Below are positions 17,152 to 26,699 of a DNA stretch of 64,000 bases, piece by piece. The stretch covers positions 62,001 through 126,000 of the forward strand of contig PKRG01000004.1 of the NCBI GenBank assembly GCA_017577575.1, written 5' to 3'. The stretch is from Acidimicrobiia bacterium. Lineage in GTDB: Bacteria > Actinomycetota > Acidimicrobiia > Spongiisociales > ZC4RG35. Position 1 is the stretch's first letter, and each line of letters opens with the position of its first letter. The notes beneath the pieces were generated by a model. The model was not told where the DNA came from, searched no databases, and saw nothing but the letters and a program-made list of their open reading frames with translations. The position numbers and the translations under genes were made by a program.

Positions 17152-17882
17152 GCGCCTTCGCGCTCTTCCGCCACCACGTCAGGATGCTCGCCCGGCCGGG
17201 GCGGCTGTTCCTCGTGACGCTGCTGGCTGCCACGCCTGCGGGCGTCCTGCTCGTGGGCGGCCTGGCGGAGTCGTCGCCACCGAGCGACGTCGCCGGTCTG
17301 GTCGCCAACATCGGCGCCCGGACGTTCCCCATCGTCGCCCTGATCCTGGCCAGTTCGACCCTCCGCGACGAGCGCGACGACGGCACCCTCCCCTATCTGT
17401 ACATGTCGCCCATCCCGAGACCTGTCATGGCCCTGGCGTCGATAGCGGCCGGGATGACCGTGACCGCGCTGGTCGGCGTCGTCGCCGCCGCCGCCATCAC
17501 GGCGTCGTCGGCGCTGGTCGGAGCCGACGTCGGGTTCGGCCTCGCCGCCTTCCCCGCCTACGTCGTGGCGGCGTTCGGTTACGCCCCCCTGTTCGTGCCG
17601 GCCGGCTATCTGGTGCCCCGGGTGATCCTGGTGGGTCTCGGCTACGTGATCCTGTGGGAGCAGATCGTCGCCTACCTCGTCACCGGGGTGGCGAACACGT
17701 CGATCTGGCGGTTCGCCCTGTCCGTCTACGCCGACCTCGTGCCCTCGGGCGACGGGGACCTGGCTGGAGCGCTGGGGCCGGTCGCCCCCGGCGCCGGCGG
17801 CGGGGTGGCCAAGGTGGCGGTGGTGGCCGTCGTCGGCTGGGCGCTGCTCACGTGGGCGTTGCGACGCCGCGACGCGATGTGA
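17148..17882 (+). CDS. ABC transporter permease, last gene of the operon
   Basis: 244-residue membrane protein with about six predicted transmembrane helices. The first follows a short basic cytoplasmic N terminus (FRHHVRMLARPGR). The TLRDERDDGTLPYLYMSPIPR segment is the cytoplasmic coupling loop found in ABC-2 permeases that retain the DGTxxxL motif. It overlaps the preceding ATPase by four bases and ends three bases from the convergent response-regulator gene. Transported molecule unknown. Confidence 0.8.
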   Translation: MSAFALFRHHVRMLARPGRLFLVTLLAATPAGVLLVGGLAESSPPSDVAGLVANIGARTFPIVALILASSTLRDERDDGTLPYLYMSPIPRPVMALASIAAGMTVTALVGVVAAAAITASSALVGADVGFGLAAFPAYVVAAFGYAPLFVPAGYLVPRVILVGLGYVILWEQIVAYLVTGVANTSIWRFALSVYADLVPSGDGDLAGALGPVAPGAGGGVAKVAVVAVVGWALLTWALRRRDAM

Positions 17883-17885
17883 CCG

Positions 17886-18533
17886 TCACACCGGTTCGCC
17901 CGGCTCGAGCAGCCCTCTCTGGTAGGCGGCGGCGACGGCGGCGGCCCGGTCGTTCACCCCGAGCTTGGTGAAGATGTGGAGCAGGTGAGTCTTCACCGTG
18001 GCCTCGCTGACGAAGAGGGTCTCGGCGATGTCTCGGTTGGTGGACCCCGACGCCACCAGCCTCAGGACCTCCATCTCCCGGTCGCTGAGCAGCTCCCGGT
18101 CGGGGTTTCGGACCCGTTCCATGAGGCGGGCTCCGACCGGCGGCGACAGCACCGCCTCCCCGCGGGCGGTGGCCGCGACCGCTCGCAGCAGCTCGGCCCG
18201 TGGGGCGTCCTTGAGCAGGTAGCCGGTGGCGCCGGCCTCGATCGCCGCCACCACGTCCCGGTCGGTGTCGTAGGTGGTCAGCACCAGCACCCGGGTCGGC
18301 AGCTCTCGCTCGACGATCTCCCGGATGGCGGCCACCCCGTCCATCCCGGGCATGCGGAGATCCATCAGCACGACGTCGGGCAGGAAAGCCACGGCCTTGT
18401 CCACCGCCTCCCGGCCGTCGGCGGCTTCCCCGATGACCTCGAAGTCCGGCTCGTTGGCGAACATCCCTCGGAGGCCGTCGCGCACCACCGGGTGGTCGTC
18501 GACGAGGAGGACGCGGATCGCCGTGTCAGGCAT
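17886..18533 (-). CDS. NarL/LuxR-family response regulator
   Basis: 215-residue two-component regulator. The receiver domain (~1-120) has D54 in VVLMDLRMPG as the phospho-acceptor, with Thr in VLVLTTYD and Lys in YLLKD. The LuxR-type HTH is at ~148-212 (LSDREMEVLRLVASG, TVKTHLLHIFTKLG). It is the last gene of a four-gene unit (ABC ATPase, permease, histidine kinase, regulator) and overlaps the kinase by eight bases, so it very likely controls this exporter. This resembles DesKR/LiaRS-type modules that respond to membrane or antibiotic stress. Confidence 0.93.
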   Translation of the reverse strand: MPDTAIRVLLVDDHPVVRDGLRGMFANEPDFEVIGEAADGREAVDKAVAFLPDVVLMDLRMPGMDGVAAIREIVERELPTRVLVLTTYDTDRDVVAAIEAGATGYLLKDAPRAELLRAVAATARGEAVLSPPVGARLMERVRNPDRELLSDREMEVLRLVASGSTNRDIAETLFVSEATVKTHLLHIFTKLGVNDRAAAVAAAYQRGLLEPGEPV

Positions 18534-19743
18534 CGCCGGCTCCGGCCGTGGGGAGGGTGACGCACACGGCGGTGCCGCGCCCGGGAGCCGACTCGACCTC
18601 GAGCTTGCCGTCGAGTTGCTCCACCCGCGTGCGCATCGCCCGCAATCCGTAGCCGTGGTCGGCCGTCGCAGGGGCGAAACCCTTGCCGTCGTCACGGACG
18701 TCGACGGCGACGAGATCGCCCATGTAGGAGAGGGTGACGCCGACTCTCGAGGCCTCGGCGTGTTTGGCGACGTTGGCGAGCGACTCCTGCACGGCCCGCA
18801 GGAGCGTGACTTCGATCTCGGGATGCAGGTCGACCGCCTGGCCGGTGCTGGACCACTCGGCGGCCACCTCGTTGACGGTGGACCACCGCTCCACCACTTC
18901 GCCGATCGCCTCCGGCAGGGTCCGGCCCTCGAGCGAGAGCGGGATCGCTCCCCTCACCGCCCGCCGCGCCTCGAGGAGGCTGTCGCGGGCCAGGCGAGCG
19001 GCGTTCTGCAGATGCCGTTCGAGCGCGTCGCGGTCTCCGATGACGTTCTCGGCGGCCTCCAGTTGGGTGATGACTCCGACGAGGCCCTGGGCGATCGTGT
19101 CGTGGATCTCGCGGGCGATCCGCTCCCGTTCGTCCGCCACGCCGGCCTCCCGAGCCTGGATCATCAACTGGGCGTGGAGGCCCTCGTTCTCTTCGAGGGC
19201 GCGCTCCAGCTCGGCCATGGCCTGGCGCCGGGCTTCACTCAGCTCGTTGATCTTCTCCCCGCCGATGACCCCGAGGCCGATCGCCAGCGTCTGGATGGTG
19301 ACGACCACCCCGAAGATCCACAGGTTCTGGGTGGTCGGGGCGTCGCGGACGATGAGGCTGTTGACCACCACCGACGCCACCAGCACGGCGAGGAACGTGA
19401 CCGGCGCCGGCTTCAGCAGGTAGGCCTGGAAGAAGGCCGCCACCGGGAATATGAAAAAGAACGGGTGCAGGCCGATCAGGACCGCGGCCAGGACCATGTA
19501 CCCGAGGTAGTAGAGCCGCAACTGGCCTTGGCGGTCGGGGGCGCGGCGGGGGTAGGCGAGCCAGATCCACGACGCCGCCAGAGCCACCAGCCCGGCGATG
19601 AGGAGGGGAGGGGTCTCGTTGGGGACGGCGAAGGCGAACGCCGCCCCCAACGCCAGAGTGACGAACGGGCCGTAGGCCGCGGCCGAATCCAGCCCTCTCT
19701 CCCAGAAGCTCCTCTCCCGGGATGGGAGTGCCGTGTCGCTCAT
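18526..19743 (-). CDS. Sensor histidine kinase (HisKA_3 type)
   Basis: 405-residue membrane kinase. An N-terminal sensor region with five or six transmembrane helices (~15-155) and little extracytoplasmic sequence suggests sensing within the membrane. A coiled segment (INELSEARRQAMAELERALEE) leads to the dimerisation box ERERIAREIHDTIAQGL, whose His is the phosphorylated residue, and an HATPase domain with DDGKGF and GYGLRAM. The ATG at 19743 overlaps the permease stop by four bases (ATGA); a GTG two codons earlier is possible. Cognate partner of the downstream response regulator. Confidence 0.92.
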   Translation of the reverse strand: MSDTALPSRERSFWERGLDSAAAYGPFVTLALGAAFAFAVPNETPPLLIAGLVALAASWIWLAYPRRAPDRQGQLRLYYLGYMVLAAVLIGLHPFFFIFPVAAFFQAYLLKPAPVTFLAVLVASVVVNSLIVRDAPTTQNLWIFGVVVTIQTLAIGLGVIGGEKINELSEARRQAMAELERALEENEGLHAQLMIQAREAGVADERERIAREIHDTIAQGLVGVITQLEAAENVIGDRDALERHLQNAARLARDSLLEARRAVRGAIPLSLEGRTLPEAIGEVVERWSTVNEVAAEWSSTGQAVDLHPEIEVTLLRAVQESLANVAKHAEASRVGVTLSYMGDLVAVDVRDDGKGFAPATADHGYGLRAMRTRVEQLDGKLEVESAPGRGTAVCVTLPTAGAGDA

Positions 19744-20479
19744 TCCCACCGGAAGAGGCGCACGGCGGCCAGGCCGAACACCACGGCGAACGCTGCCATG
19801 ACGACGAGGTTAGGGATCTGCAGGCTCTGACCGGCCCAGGTGTCCGCAAGCGAGCGGACGACCGCCCCGGAGGGCATCAGCTCGGCGACGGTGCGGAGCC
19901 CGTCGGGCATCACCTGCATCGGGAAGTACACCCCGGCGAAGAACAGGAGCGGGAAGTACACCGCCAGCCCGATTCCCTGGCCCGACGAAGCGGTGGGTGC
20001 CAGCGCCCCGATCAGCAGCCCGACGGCGAACAGGCCGGCCGTGCCCACGGCGAAGGCGAGGACGAATCCCCCGAGGTTGGCGGGCAGGGCGATTTCGAAC
20101 AGCACCCGGCCGAGTGCGATGCTCGCCGCCGACGCCACCACCGCCACCCCGGCGTGGATGACGAGCTGTCCGAGGACCAGCCGGCTGGGATGGACGGGTG
20201 TGGTCGACATCCGCCGCAAGATCCCCCGCTCCCGATAGGTGGCGAGGATCGTGGGCAGGGTGGACACCCCGAGCGTGATCAGGGACAGGCCGATCACCGT
20301 CGGGGCGTAGAGGTCGACGAGACGGGCGCCGCCGAGGTCTTCGCTGAACTGCTGGGCGCCGGGGAACACGAGCCCCAAGACCACGAGCAGGAGAGAGGGG
20401 AAGACGAGCCCCCAGAAGACCGCCAGCGGCTCTCGCAGGAACACCCTAGTCTCGATCTTGGTGAGCGTGATCAACGGTT

Positions 20480-20483
<4 letters not shown>
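19740..20483 (-). CDS. ABC-2-type permease of two-component-linked exporter
   Basis: 247-residue membrane subunit with six transmembrane helices and the ABC2_membrane pattern: short cytoplasmic N terminus (TLTKIETRVFLREPLAVFWG), then TYRERGILRRMSTTPVHPSRL in the coupling loop between helices 2 and 3. The RERGxLRRMxxTP motif is typical of drug or lipid exporters of the DrrB/YadH group. It overlaps the ATPase gene upstream and the kinase gene downstream by four bases each. Confidence 0.88.
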
Positions 20484-21403
<920 letters not shown>

Positions 21404-21493
21404 GGCCCGATCGTGCCGGAGGCCGCGCTTCGAGCGCATCCACCGATCGGCGACGATCGGCCGACGATCGGTCGATCGCCTGGGACCGGGAGG

Positions 21494-22501
21494 TCAGTAC
21501 TCGTCGGCGGGGCGCCGCTGCCGGGACGGCTGGACCCGGGGCGGCTCACCGGGCTGTTTCGGGTAGTGGGGCGGCCACGGTGCGTCGCCCAGTCCCTGCT
21601 CCTCGTCCCTGGCCACCCACTCCATCAGGGTGTCTATGCGTCCGGCCGACTCGTCGATGCCGGCGGTGAGATCGCCGACTTCGGCGTAGCGCTCGGTGGC
21701 GAAGCGGTCCAGGGGGAAGTCCTCGATGTGCACGTCGTCGAGCTCGTCCCACGTGAACGGCGCCGATACGTAGCCGGTGGGACGGACTCCGTAGGCGGAC
21801 GACACTGTCTTGTCGCGCGCGTTCTGGTTGTAGTCGATGAAGACCCCCCGCCGTTCCTCCTTCCACCAGGCGGTGGTGACGAGACCCGGCATCCGCCGCT
21901 CCAGCTCGCGGGCGAACGCGAGCACCGCCCGCCGGGTCTGGAAGAAGTCCCACTCCCGCACGATGCGGACGTACACGTGGATGCCCCGGCTCCCCGACGT
22001 CTTCGGCCACCCCACGAGGCCCACCTCGTCGAGCAGCTCTTTGGCACCGGCCACCGCCCGTCGCACGTCGTCGAACCCGAACCCGGGCGTCGGGTCGAAG
22101 TCGAAGCGGAGCTCGTCGGGATGGTCGATGTCGTCGGCACGCACCGGCCAGGGGTGGAAGTCGAGGCAGCCGAGCTGGACGAGGCGGATGACGTCGGCTT
22201 CGGTCCGCGGCACGTTCATCAGACCGGGGCGCTGGGAAGGGAAGCGGATCTGGACGGTGTCGAACGGCGTGTTCTTCGAGGCGCGCTTCTGGTAGACGGG
22301 GTCCTCGTCCACGTTGGACATGTATCGCTTGAGCATCGTGGGACGGTCGGCGATTCCCCGGAACGCCCCCTCCACCACCGCCAGGAAGTGCTCGACCACG
22401 TCCATCTTGGTCCAGCCTTGGCGGGGGAAGACGACCCGGTTCGGCGAGGTGATGCGGATCTTCTCGCCGCCGACCTCGACCTCGACTTCGTCCTTGGCCA
22501 C
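21494..22501 (-). CDS. ligD: LigD-type NHEJ polymerase (archaeo-eukaryotic primase-like)
   Basis: 335-residue stand-alone polymerase domain of the LigD family, which adds (ribo)nucleotides to broken DNA ends during non-homologous end-joining. Diagnostic segments are TSPNRVVFPRQGWTK, the paired catalytic acids in LRFDFDPTPG, KTSGSRGIHVYV and VFIDYNQNARDKT. The C-terminal tail is Pro/Arg rich and disordered. The family is usually fused to a ligase; here it is separate, with a candidate ligase at 13377-14426. The GTG start follows the methyltransferase stop after four bases and has a GGGAGG ribosome site inside that gene's end, so the two are an operon. Confidence 0.93.
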   Translation of the reverse strand: MAKDEVEVEVGGEKIRITSPNRVVFPRQGWTKMDVVEHFLAVVEGAFRGIADRPTMLKRYMSNVDEDPVYQKRASKNTPFDTVQIRFPSQRPGLMNVPRTEADVIRLVQLGCLDFHPWPVRADDIDHPDELRFDFDPTPGFGFDDVRRAVAGAKELLDEVGLVGWPKTSGSRGIHVYVRIVREWDFFQTRRAVLAFARELERRMPGLVTTAWWKEERRGVFIDYNQNARDKTVSSAYGVRPTGYVSAPFTWDELDDVHIEDFPLDRFATERYAEVGDLTAGIDESAGRIDTLMEWVARDEEQGLGDAPWPPHYPKQPGEPPRVQPSRQRRPADEY

Positions 22502-22505
22502 GGGA

Positions 22506-23321
22506 TCAGCCTCCCATCTCGTTCGGGTTCGACCGGCACAGGGCCTCGCCGTGGACGATCACGAACCAGCCGTCGTCGGCTTCGGACCAGCGCAGCCACG
22601 CCCGGGAGATGGCCGCGAGGTCCTCCGGCGTCGCCAGCCCCCAGTCCCGGGCCCGGCGGGCGAAGTCGGATTCGGTCGCCCTCTCCGACCACAGCGTCCC
22701 CCACCACCGGCGATCCTCCGGCGTGGCGTAGCACCAGACCGAGGCCGAGGGCATGACCTCCTCGAACCCCGCCGCTCTCGCCCACCCGATCAGCCTCCGG
22801 CCGGCATCGGGCTCGGCCCCGGCGGCGCGGGCGATCCGCTGGTAGAGAGACATCCAGGCGTCCAGGCCGGGGGCGTCGGGCCACCAGGTCATCGCCCCGT
22901 AGTCGGCGTCCCGGACCGCCACGATGCCGCCGGGGCGGCACACCCGCTTCATCTCGACCAGGGCGGCGATCGGGTCCCGCAGGTGCTGGAGGACCTGGTG
23001 GGCATGGACCACATCGAAGGTGCCGTCCTCGAAGGGCAGCCGGTAGACGTCGGCGACTTCGACCTCGACGTTGCCCACGGCAGAAGTGGCGGACCGTGCC
23101 TCATCCACGACCTCCTCGGAACGGTCGATGGCGACCACCCTGCCCGGGGCGACGCGGGAAGCGAGATCGGCGGTGAGGGTGCCGGGACCGCAGCCCACAT
23201 CGAGGAGCGACATGCCGGGGCGCAGATGAGGGAGCAGGTACGCCGCGGAGTTCTCGGCAGTGCGCCACCGGTGCGACTTCAGCACCGAGTCGTGGTGCCC
23301 GTGGATGTAGGTGTCCGCCAT
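22506..23321 (-). CDS. Class I SAM-dependent methyltransferase
   Basis: 271-residue methyltransferase of the UbiE/Methyltransf_11 type. Motif I is LLDVGCGPGTL (~38-48), followed by the acidic VVAIDRSEE and the FDVVHAHQVLQHL motif IV/V region. Such proteins methylate small molecules, often quinones or natural products; the substrate here is unknown. The ATG at 23321 lies six bases after a bottom-strand CAGACT hexamer and begins in family register (HGHHDSVLKSH). It is transcribed with the LigD-type polymerase downstream, a pairing with no obvious biochemical link. Confidence 0.85.
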   Translation of the reverse strand: MADTYIHGHHDSVLKSHRWRTAENSAAYLLPHLRPGMSLLDVGCGPGTLTADLASRVAPGRVVAIDRSEEVVDEARSATSAVGNVEVEVADVYRLPFEDGTFDVVHAHQVLQHLRDPIAALVEMKRVCRPGGIVAVRDADYGAMTWWPDAPGLDAWMSLYQRIARAAGAEPDAGRRLIGWARAAGFEEVMPSASVWCYATPEDRRWWGTLWSERATESDFARRARDWGLATPEDLAAISRAWLRWSEADDGWFVIVHGEALCRSNPNEMGG

Positions 23322-23433
23322 CGCCCAAGTCTGCCAAACCTCTGCCGCCGAGTCGCCTCTATTGGCGGCATCGGGCGTTTGGCCGCCGCCTCCGGTGGTA
23401 CGGGCAGCCCGGATCGAGAGGAAAGGTGGATCC

Positions 23434-23850
23434 ATGCAGACCATTCGCGAAGTGATGACCGCAGACCCTGTCCACGTGCCGGAGGACATGAACATCATGC
23501 AGGTGGCCGAGATCATGCGCGACCGCGACATCGGCGACGTGATCGTCACCAACGGGTCGTCGGTGGTGGGCATCGTCACCGACCGCGACCTGGTGGTCCG
23601 CGGTCTGGCCAGCGGCAACGGCGTGGAGGCGATGACGGTAGGCAGCGTCGCCACCCGCGACGTCCAGGCGGTGGGGCCCGACGACCGCGTGGGCAGAGCG
23701 GTGAGCCTCATGTCCGAGCAGGCGATCCGGCGCCTGCCCGTCGTGGACGGCGGGTCGCTCGTGGGGGTCGTGTCGATCGGCGACCTGGCGATCGAGCGTG
23801 ACCCCGAGTCCGCGTTGGCCGAGATCAGCCAGGCCCCGCCGAACAACTGA
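23434..23850 (+). CDS. Two-CBS-domain protein
   Basis: 138-residue protein made of two CBS domains (~7-58 and ~72-124), which together form one Bateman module that binds adenine nucleotides. Typical segments are MQVAEIMRDRDIGDVIV, GIVTDRDLVVR and AIRRLPVVDGGSLVGVVS. The last residues are a short unstructured tail. The ATG has a clear purine-rich ribosome site (GAGAGGAAAGGTGG). With no attached catalytic domain it is probably a stress or energy-sensing accessory protein; Mycobacterium has similar small CBS proteins. Confidence 0.9.
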   Translation: MQTIREVMTADPVHVPEDMNIMQVAEIMRDRDIGDVIVTNGSSVVGIVTDRDLVVRGLASGNGVEAMTVGSVATRDVQAVGPDDRVGRAVSLMSEQAIRRLPVVDGGSLVGVVSIGDLAIERDPESALAEISQAPPNN

Positions 23851-23874
23851 CCGTCACGGGCCATGGGCGCGGCG

Positions 23875-23880
23875 TAGCCT
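23875..23880 (+). promoter_or_regulatory. -10 hexamer TAGCCT, leaderless
   Basis: TAGCCT lies seven bases before the ATG at 23888. Confidence 0.4.
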
Positions 23881-23887
23881 CACCTCC

Positions 23888-24361
23888 ATGGCTGTAGAGC
23901 CCATCCCCGACCCAGGGGTGGAAGAGACGGCACGCTGGCATCGGACCTTCGCTCCCCGGTTCTTCAACCGCACGTGGGAGCTGATGGACCGGCCTTCGCT
24001 CACCTCCGACGAGGTGGACGAGATGATGGCGTCGGCTTTCGCCCAGTGGGCCCACTGGCACCGGGTCGGCGACGCCCGCAACCGGGCCATCGCCGACTGG
24101 CAGGTGTCCCGGGCCGCGGTGCGCGCCGGCCATCCCGACCTGGCCCGCCGGTTCGCCGAACGCTGCCTGCGCGCCGCGGCCGACCTCGACCCCTTCGTCG
24201 CCGGCTTCGCCCACGAAGCGCTCGCCCGCGCCGCCGCCCTGGTGGACGACGTCGACTCGTTCACCGACCACATGGAGGCGGCCCGCCGCCTCCTCGCCGC
24301 CATCGACGATCCGGAAGAGCGGGCCGTCCTGGAAGCCGACCTCGACGAGATGGAAGGCTGA
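23888..24361 (+). CDS. Helical TPR-like protein, function unknown
   Basis: 157-residue, almost wholly helical soluble protein. The Ala-rich repeats around RAGHPDLARRFAERCLRAA and AHEALARAAALVDD have the small/large spacing of tetratricopeptide helices. I do not recognise a family name. Aromatic residues cluster in the N-terminal third (ARWHRTFAPRFFNRTWEL, QWAHWHRVGD). Its last 13 bases, including the TGA, are duplicated 244 bases downstream, so the end of the gene borders a rearrangement. Confidence 0.65.
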   Translation: MAVEPIPDPGVEETARWHRTFAPRFFNRTWELMDRPSLTSDEVDEMMASAFAQWAHWHRVGDARNRAIADWQVSRAAVRAGHPDLARRFAERCLRAAADLDPFVAGFAHEALARAAALVDDVDSFTDHMEAARRLLAAIDDPEERAVLEADLDEMEG

Positions 24362-24396
24362 GCCAGCGGATGTAGAGGTCGGCCGCGACCCGGTCG
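24349..24396. repeat. 48-bp direct repeat, copy A
   Basis: Matches 24593-24640 at 46 of 48 positions (offset 244; mismatches at 24354 and 24363). This copy covers the stop codon of the helical-protein gene and a second version of the PfpI-gene 3' end, in which the stop codon has become a Trp codon on the bottom strand. Confidence 0.9.
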
Positions 24397-24606
24397 CTGG
24401 AAGAGACGGACAGCTCCCGCCTCACCCGGCCGCTCCTGGCATCCTCTCCCGGCGAGAGGAGGTGCCGCCTCGAGCGAAGCCAGGATCGACGTCGATGCAG
24501 CGGCCATCGCCGGGCGCGCCGGGACTTCGGGGGGATGATCCTCACGAAAGAGGTGATCGCCGCCAATCCACCTCCGTGGAGGAAGCCCGGGTGATGGCAG
24601 GCTGAG
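24362..24606. other. 245-bp gene-free segment between convergent genes
   Basis: Contains most of repeat copy A, the start of copy B and about 196 bp of unique sequence between them. No convincing gene. One small hairpin (CCTCTC at 24443-24448 pairing with GAGAGG at 24454-24459, 5-base loop) is present without a U-tract. The unique part looks like an insertion into a formerly tight convergent gene junction. Confidence 0.6.
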
Positions 24607-24640
24607 TCAGCGGATGTAGAGGTCGGCCGCGACCCGGTCG
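24593..24640. repeat. 48-bp direct repeat, copy B
   Basis: Holds the true stop codon (bottom strand, 24607-24609) and last codons of the DJ-1/PfpI gene, preceded on the top strand by a near-copy of the last codons of the helical-protein gene. Confidence 0.9.
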
Positions 24641-25188
24641 GCCGCATCTTCGCCGGCCAGCTCCGCCAACAGGGCGAGAGCCGCCTGGTAGCTGACCACC
24701 TCTCCGCTGGAGGAGATGAGGCCGCCGTCGACCACCACGTCGTCGGCGCTGACCTCCGCCTCCGGGAACTGGACCTGCAGCTCCTCCTCCCCTCCCCGGT
24801 AGGTCGTGACCCGGCGTCCCTCGAGGAGCCCGGCCTTGCCGACGAGGAATGCCGCCGAGCAATTGCTGGCCAGGTAGCGGGCGCCTTTGCCTCTGCGGGC
24901 CACGAAGTCGACGATGTCGGGCGAAGACAACGCCCCGTCCATCTCCGCCGAAGCGCTGAGGACCAGCACGTCCAGCTCAGGGCAGTCTTCGATCGTGACG
25001 TCGGGGAGGACACGGAGCCCTTCGGCGCTCCGCAGCGGGCCCGCCTTCGGTGCCACCACCTTCACCTCGGCGTCGAGCAGGCCACGCTCGATCGCCGCCC
25101 CCAACACTTCCACCGGAGCGACCAGCTCGGAGGTGAGGAATCCCTCCCAGGCGAGCACTCCGATCAGGGTTCGTCGTTGCTCGGTCAT
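24607..25188 (-). CDS. DJ-1/PfpI-family protein
   Basis: 193-residue class I glutamine amidotransferase-like protein. The family nucleophile-elbow region is LASNCSAAFLVGKAGLLEG, with Cys in the NC-S-A position, an Asp-rich strand VLVLSASAEMDG before it and the TTYRGGEEELQ segment after it. Relatives include transcription-regulator AraC/DJ-1 modules and isonitrile hydratase-like enzymes; activity cannot be assigned. The ATG is supported by bottom-strand TAGTGT seven bases upstream. It is divergent from a MocR regulator across a perfect inverted repeat, suggesting regulation by that protein. The 3' end is duplicated nearby. Confidence 0.85.
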   Translation of the reverse strand: MTEQRRTLIGVLAWEGFLTSELVAPVEVLGAAIERGLLDAEVKVVAPKAGPLRSAEGLRVLPDVTIEDCPELDVLVLSASAEMDGALSSPDIVDFVARRGKGARYLASNCSAAFLVGKAGLLEGRRVTTYRGGEEELQVQFPEAEVSADDVVVDGGLISSSGEVVSYQAALALLAELAGEDAADRVAADLYIR

Positions 25189-25195
25189 GGCGGCG

Positions 25196-25201
25196 ACACT
25201 A
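25196..25201 (-). promoter_or_regulatory. -10 hexamer TAGTGT, leaderless
   Basis: Bottom-strand TAGTGT lies seven bases before the PfpI-gene ATG. The neighbouring inverted repeat (25211-25233) would cover its -35 region. Confidence 0.4.
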
Positions 25202-25210
25202 CGGGCCACG

Positions 25211-25233
25211 ATTGGACCGTCGGAAGGTCCAAT
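25211..25233. promoter_or_regulatory. Perfect inverted repeat ATTGGACC-N7-GGTCCAAT, likely MocR operator
   Basis: Two 8-bp arms (25211-25218, 25226-25233) with a 7-bp spacer lie in the 81-bp divergent gap, between the two -10 hexamers. A further CCAATT is at 25254-25259, next to the regulator's own -10. Position and symmetry suggest the binding site of the adjacent GntR/MocR regulator. Confidence 0.6.
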
Positions 25234-25257
25234 TCGGCCCCATTTCGGCATGCCAAT

Positions 25258-25263
25258 TAGGCT
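25258..25263 (+). promoter_or_regulatory. -10 hexamer TAGGCT, leaderless
   Basis: TAGGCT lies six bases before the GTG at 25270 of the MocR gene. Confidence 0.4.
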
Positions 25264-25269
25264 CGCCGG

Positions 25270-26695
25270 GTGGACGCTCACATCCCCGCCGCCCCGGCGG
25301 GCGACCGGATCGGCGGGATCTACCGCAGCATCGTCGACGCCATCCTGAGCGGGCGCCTCCGCCCTGGCGACCGCCTCCCTCCTTCCCGCCGTCTCGCCGA
25401 GGAGCTCGGCGTTGCCCGGGTGACGGTCACCACTGCCTACGAGCGCCTCGTCGCGGAGGGTTTTCTCGAGGCGCGAGTGGGAGCGGGGACGTTCGTCTCC
25501 GCCGTGATCGGCGATCTCCAGGCGGCCCGCGCCCCGGCCGGATCCGGCCGTCACATCCGGCCGGTGTGGCGACAGACGCTGTTCGTCGCCCCCGCCTCTC
25601 CGATCCGTCATGACTTCCGCCTGGGGATGGGAGATCCGGCCTTCTTCCCTCGCGACGAGTGGCGACGCGCCGTGAACACCCGGCTGGCTACCCACGACTT
25701 CGCCCTCCTCCTACTACGACCCCGCGGGCCGGCCTTCGCTGCGGGCCGCCATCGCCCGCCACGTCGCCGTGTTCCGTGCGGTCCGTTGCGGCCCCGACGA
25801 CGTGATCGTCACCCGCGGCGCCCAGCAGGCCTTCGACCTGATCGCTCGCGCCGTGATCGAGCCGGGAGCCGTGGTGGCCGTGGAGGATCCCGGCTATCCC
25901 CCCGCCCGCCGTCTGTTCGAGTCGTTGGGCGCGGACGTGGTCCCAGTGCCGGTCGACGCTGAAGGCGTCGTGGTCGCCTCGCTGCCTCCCGGGGCCCGCC
26001 TGGTGTACGTGACGCCCTCGCACCAGTTCCCGCTCGGCACCACGATGAGCCTACGGAGGCGCCTCGAGCTGATCGCATGGTGCGAGCGCCACGACGCCCT
26101 GGTGATAGAAGACGACTACGACTCCGAGTTCCGGTTCACGGAGCGTCCCCTGGATCCCCTCCAGAGCCTCGACCGAACGGGACGCGTGGTCTACGTCGGC
26201 TCGTTCTCGAAGACGATGCACCCGGCCCTGCGCCTGGGCTTCGTGGTGGCGCCCGAAGCCCTGCGGGACGGGTTGGCCGCCGCCCGGCTGGTGACCGACT
26301 GGCACGGCGACCCGGTGCTGGAAGAGGCCATGGCGACCTTCATCGAACGGGGAGAGCTGGCCCGCCATCTGCGGCGCACCCGCCGACGCTACCGGCAGCG
26401 CCACGACACCCTCGTGGCTGCGGTGGAGTCCCACCTGGGAGAGTGGTTCGAGCCGCTACCGGCTGGCGCCGGCCTCCACATCGCCGCCCGTCTCCGACCC
26501 GGAGTGGAGCTGAGGCTGGAGGAAGCGGCCCGGGCTGCCGCCCGCGAAGGGGTGGCCGTCAACACTCTGGCCGAGATGAGCGCGAGCGCCTCCGGGCCGG
26601 CCGGGCTCGCTCTCGGCTACGGGCTCGTGTCGGAAGAGGACATCGCCGAGGGCCTGCGGGTCCTGGCTCGCTGTGTGCGAGCGTCTCGCCAATAG
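25270..26695 (+). pseudogene. MocR/PdxR-type regulator (GntR HTH + aminotransferase), frameshifted
   Basis: GntR-type HTH fused to a class-I PLP aminotransferase fold. Frame 1 from the GTG encodes the HTH (SGRLRPGDRLPPSRRLAEEL, VTVTTAYERLVAEGF) and runs to about 25700. The homology then continues in frame 2 (SSYYDPAGRPSLRAAIARH, TRGAQQAFDL, EDDYDSEFR, SFSKTMHPALR with the PLP Lys) to the stop at 26693-26695. Frame 2 has a stop at 25673-25675, so the shift lies between 25676 and about 25713; one extra base or two missing bases explain it. Everything else is intact. It may be a sequencing error, a recent mutation or programmed frameshifting; no slippery heptamer is obvious. Confidence 0.85.
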
Positions 26696-26699
26696 GCCC

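Noticed and set aside
24349..24640. Target-site duplication of an insertion sequence
   Set aside because: 48 bp is far longer than usual target duplications, and no transposase or terminal inverted repeats are present.
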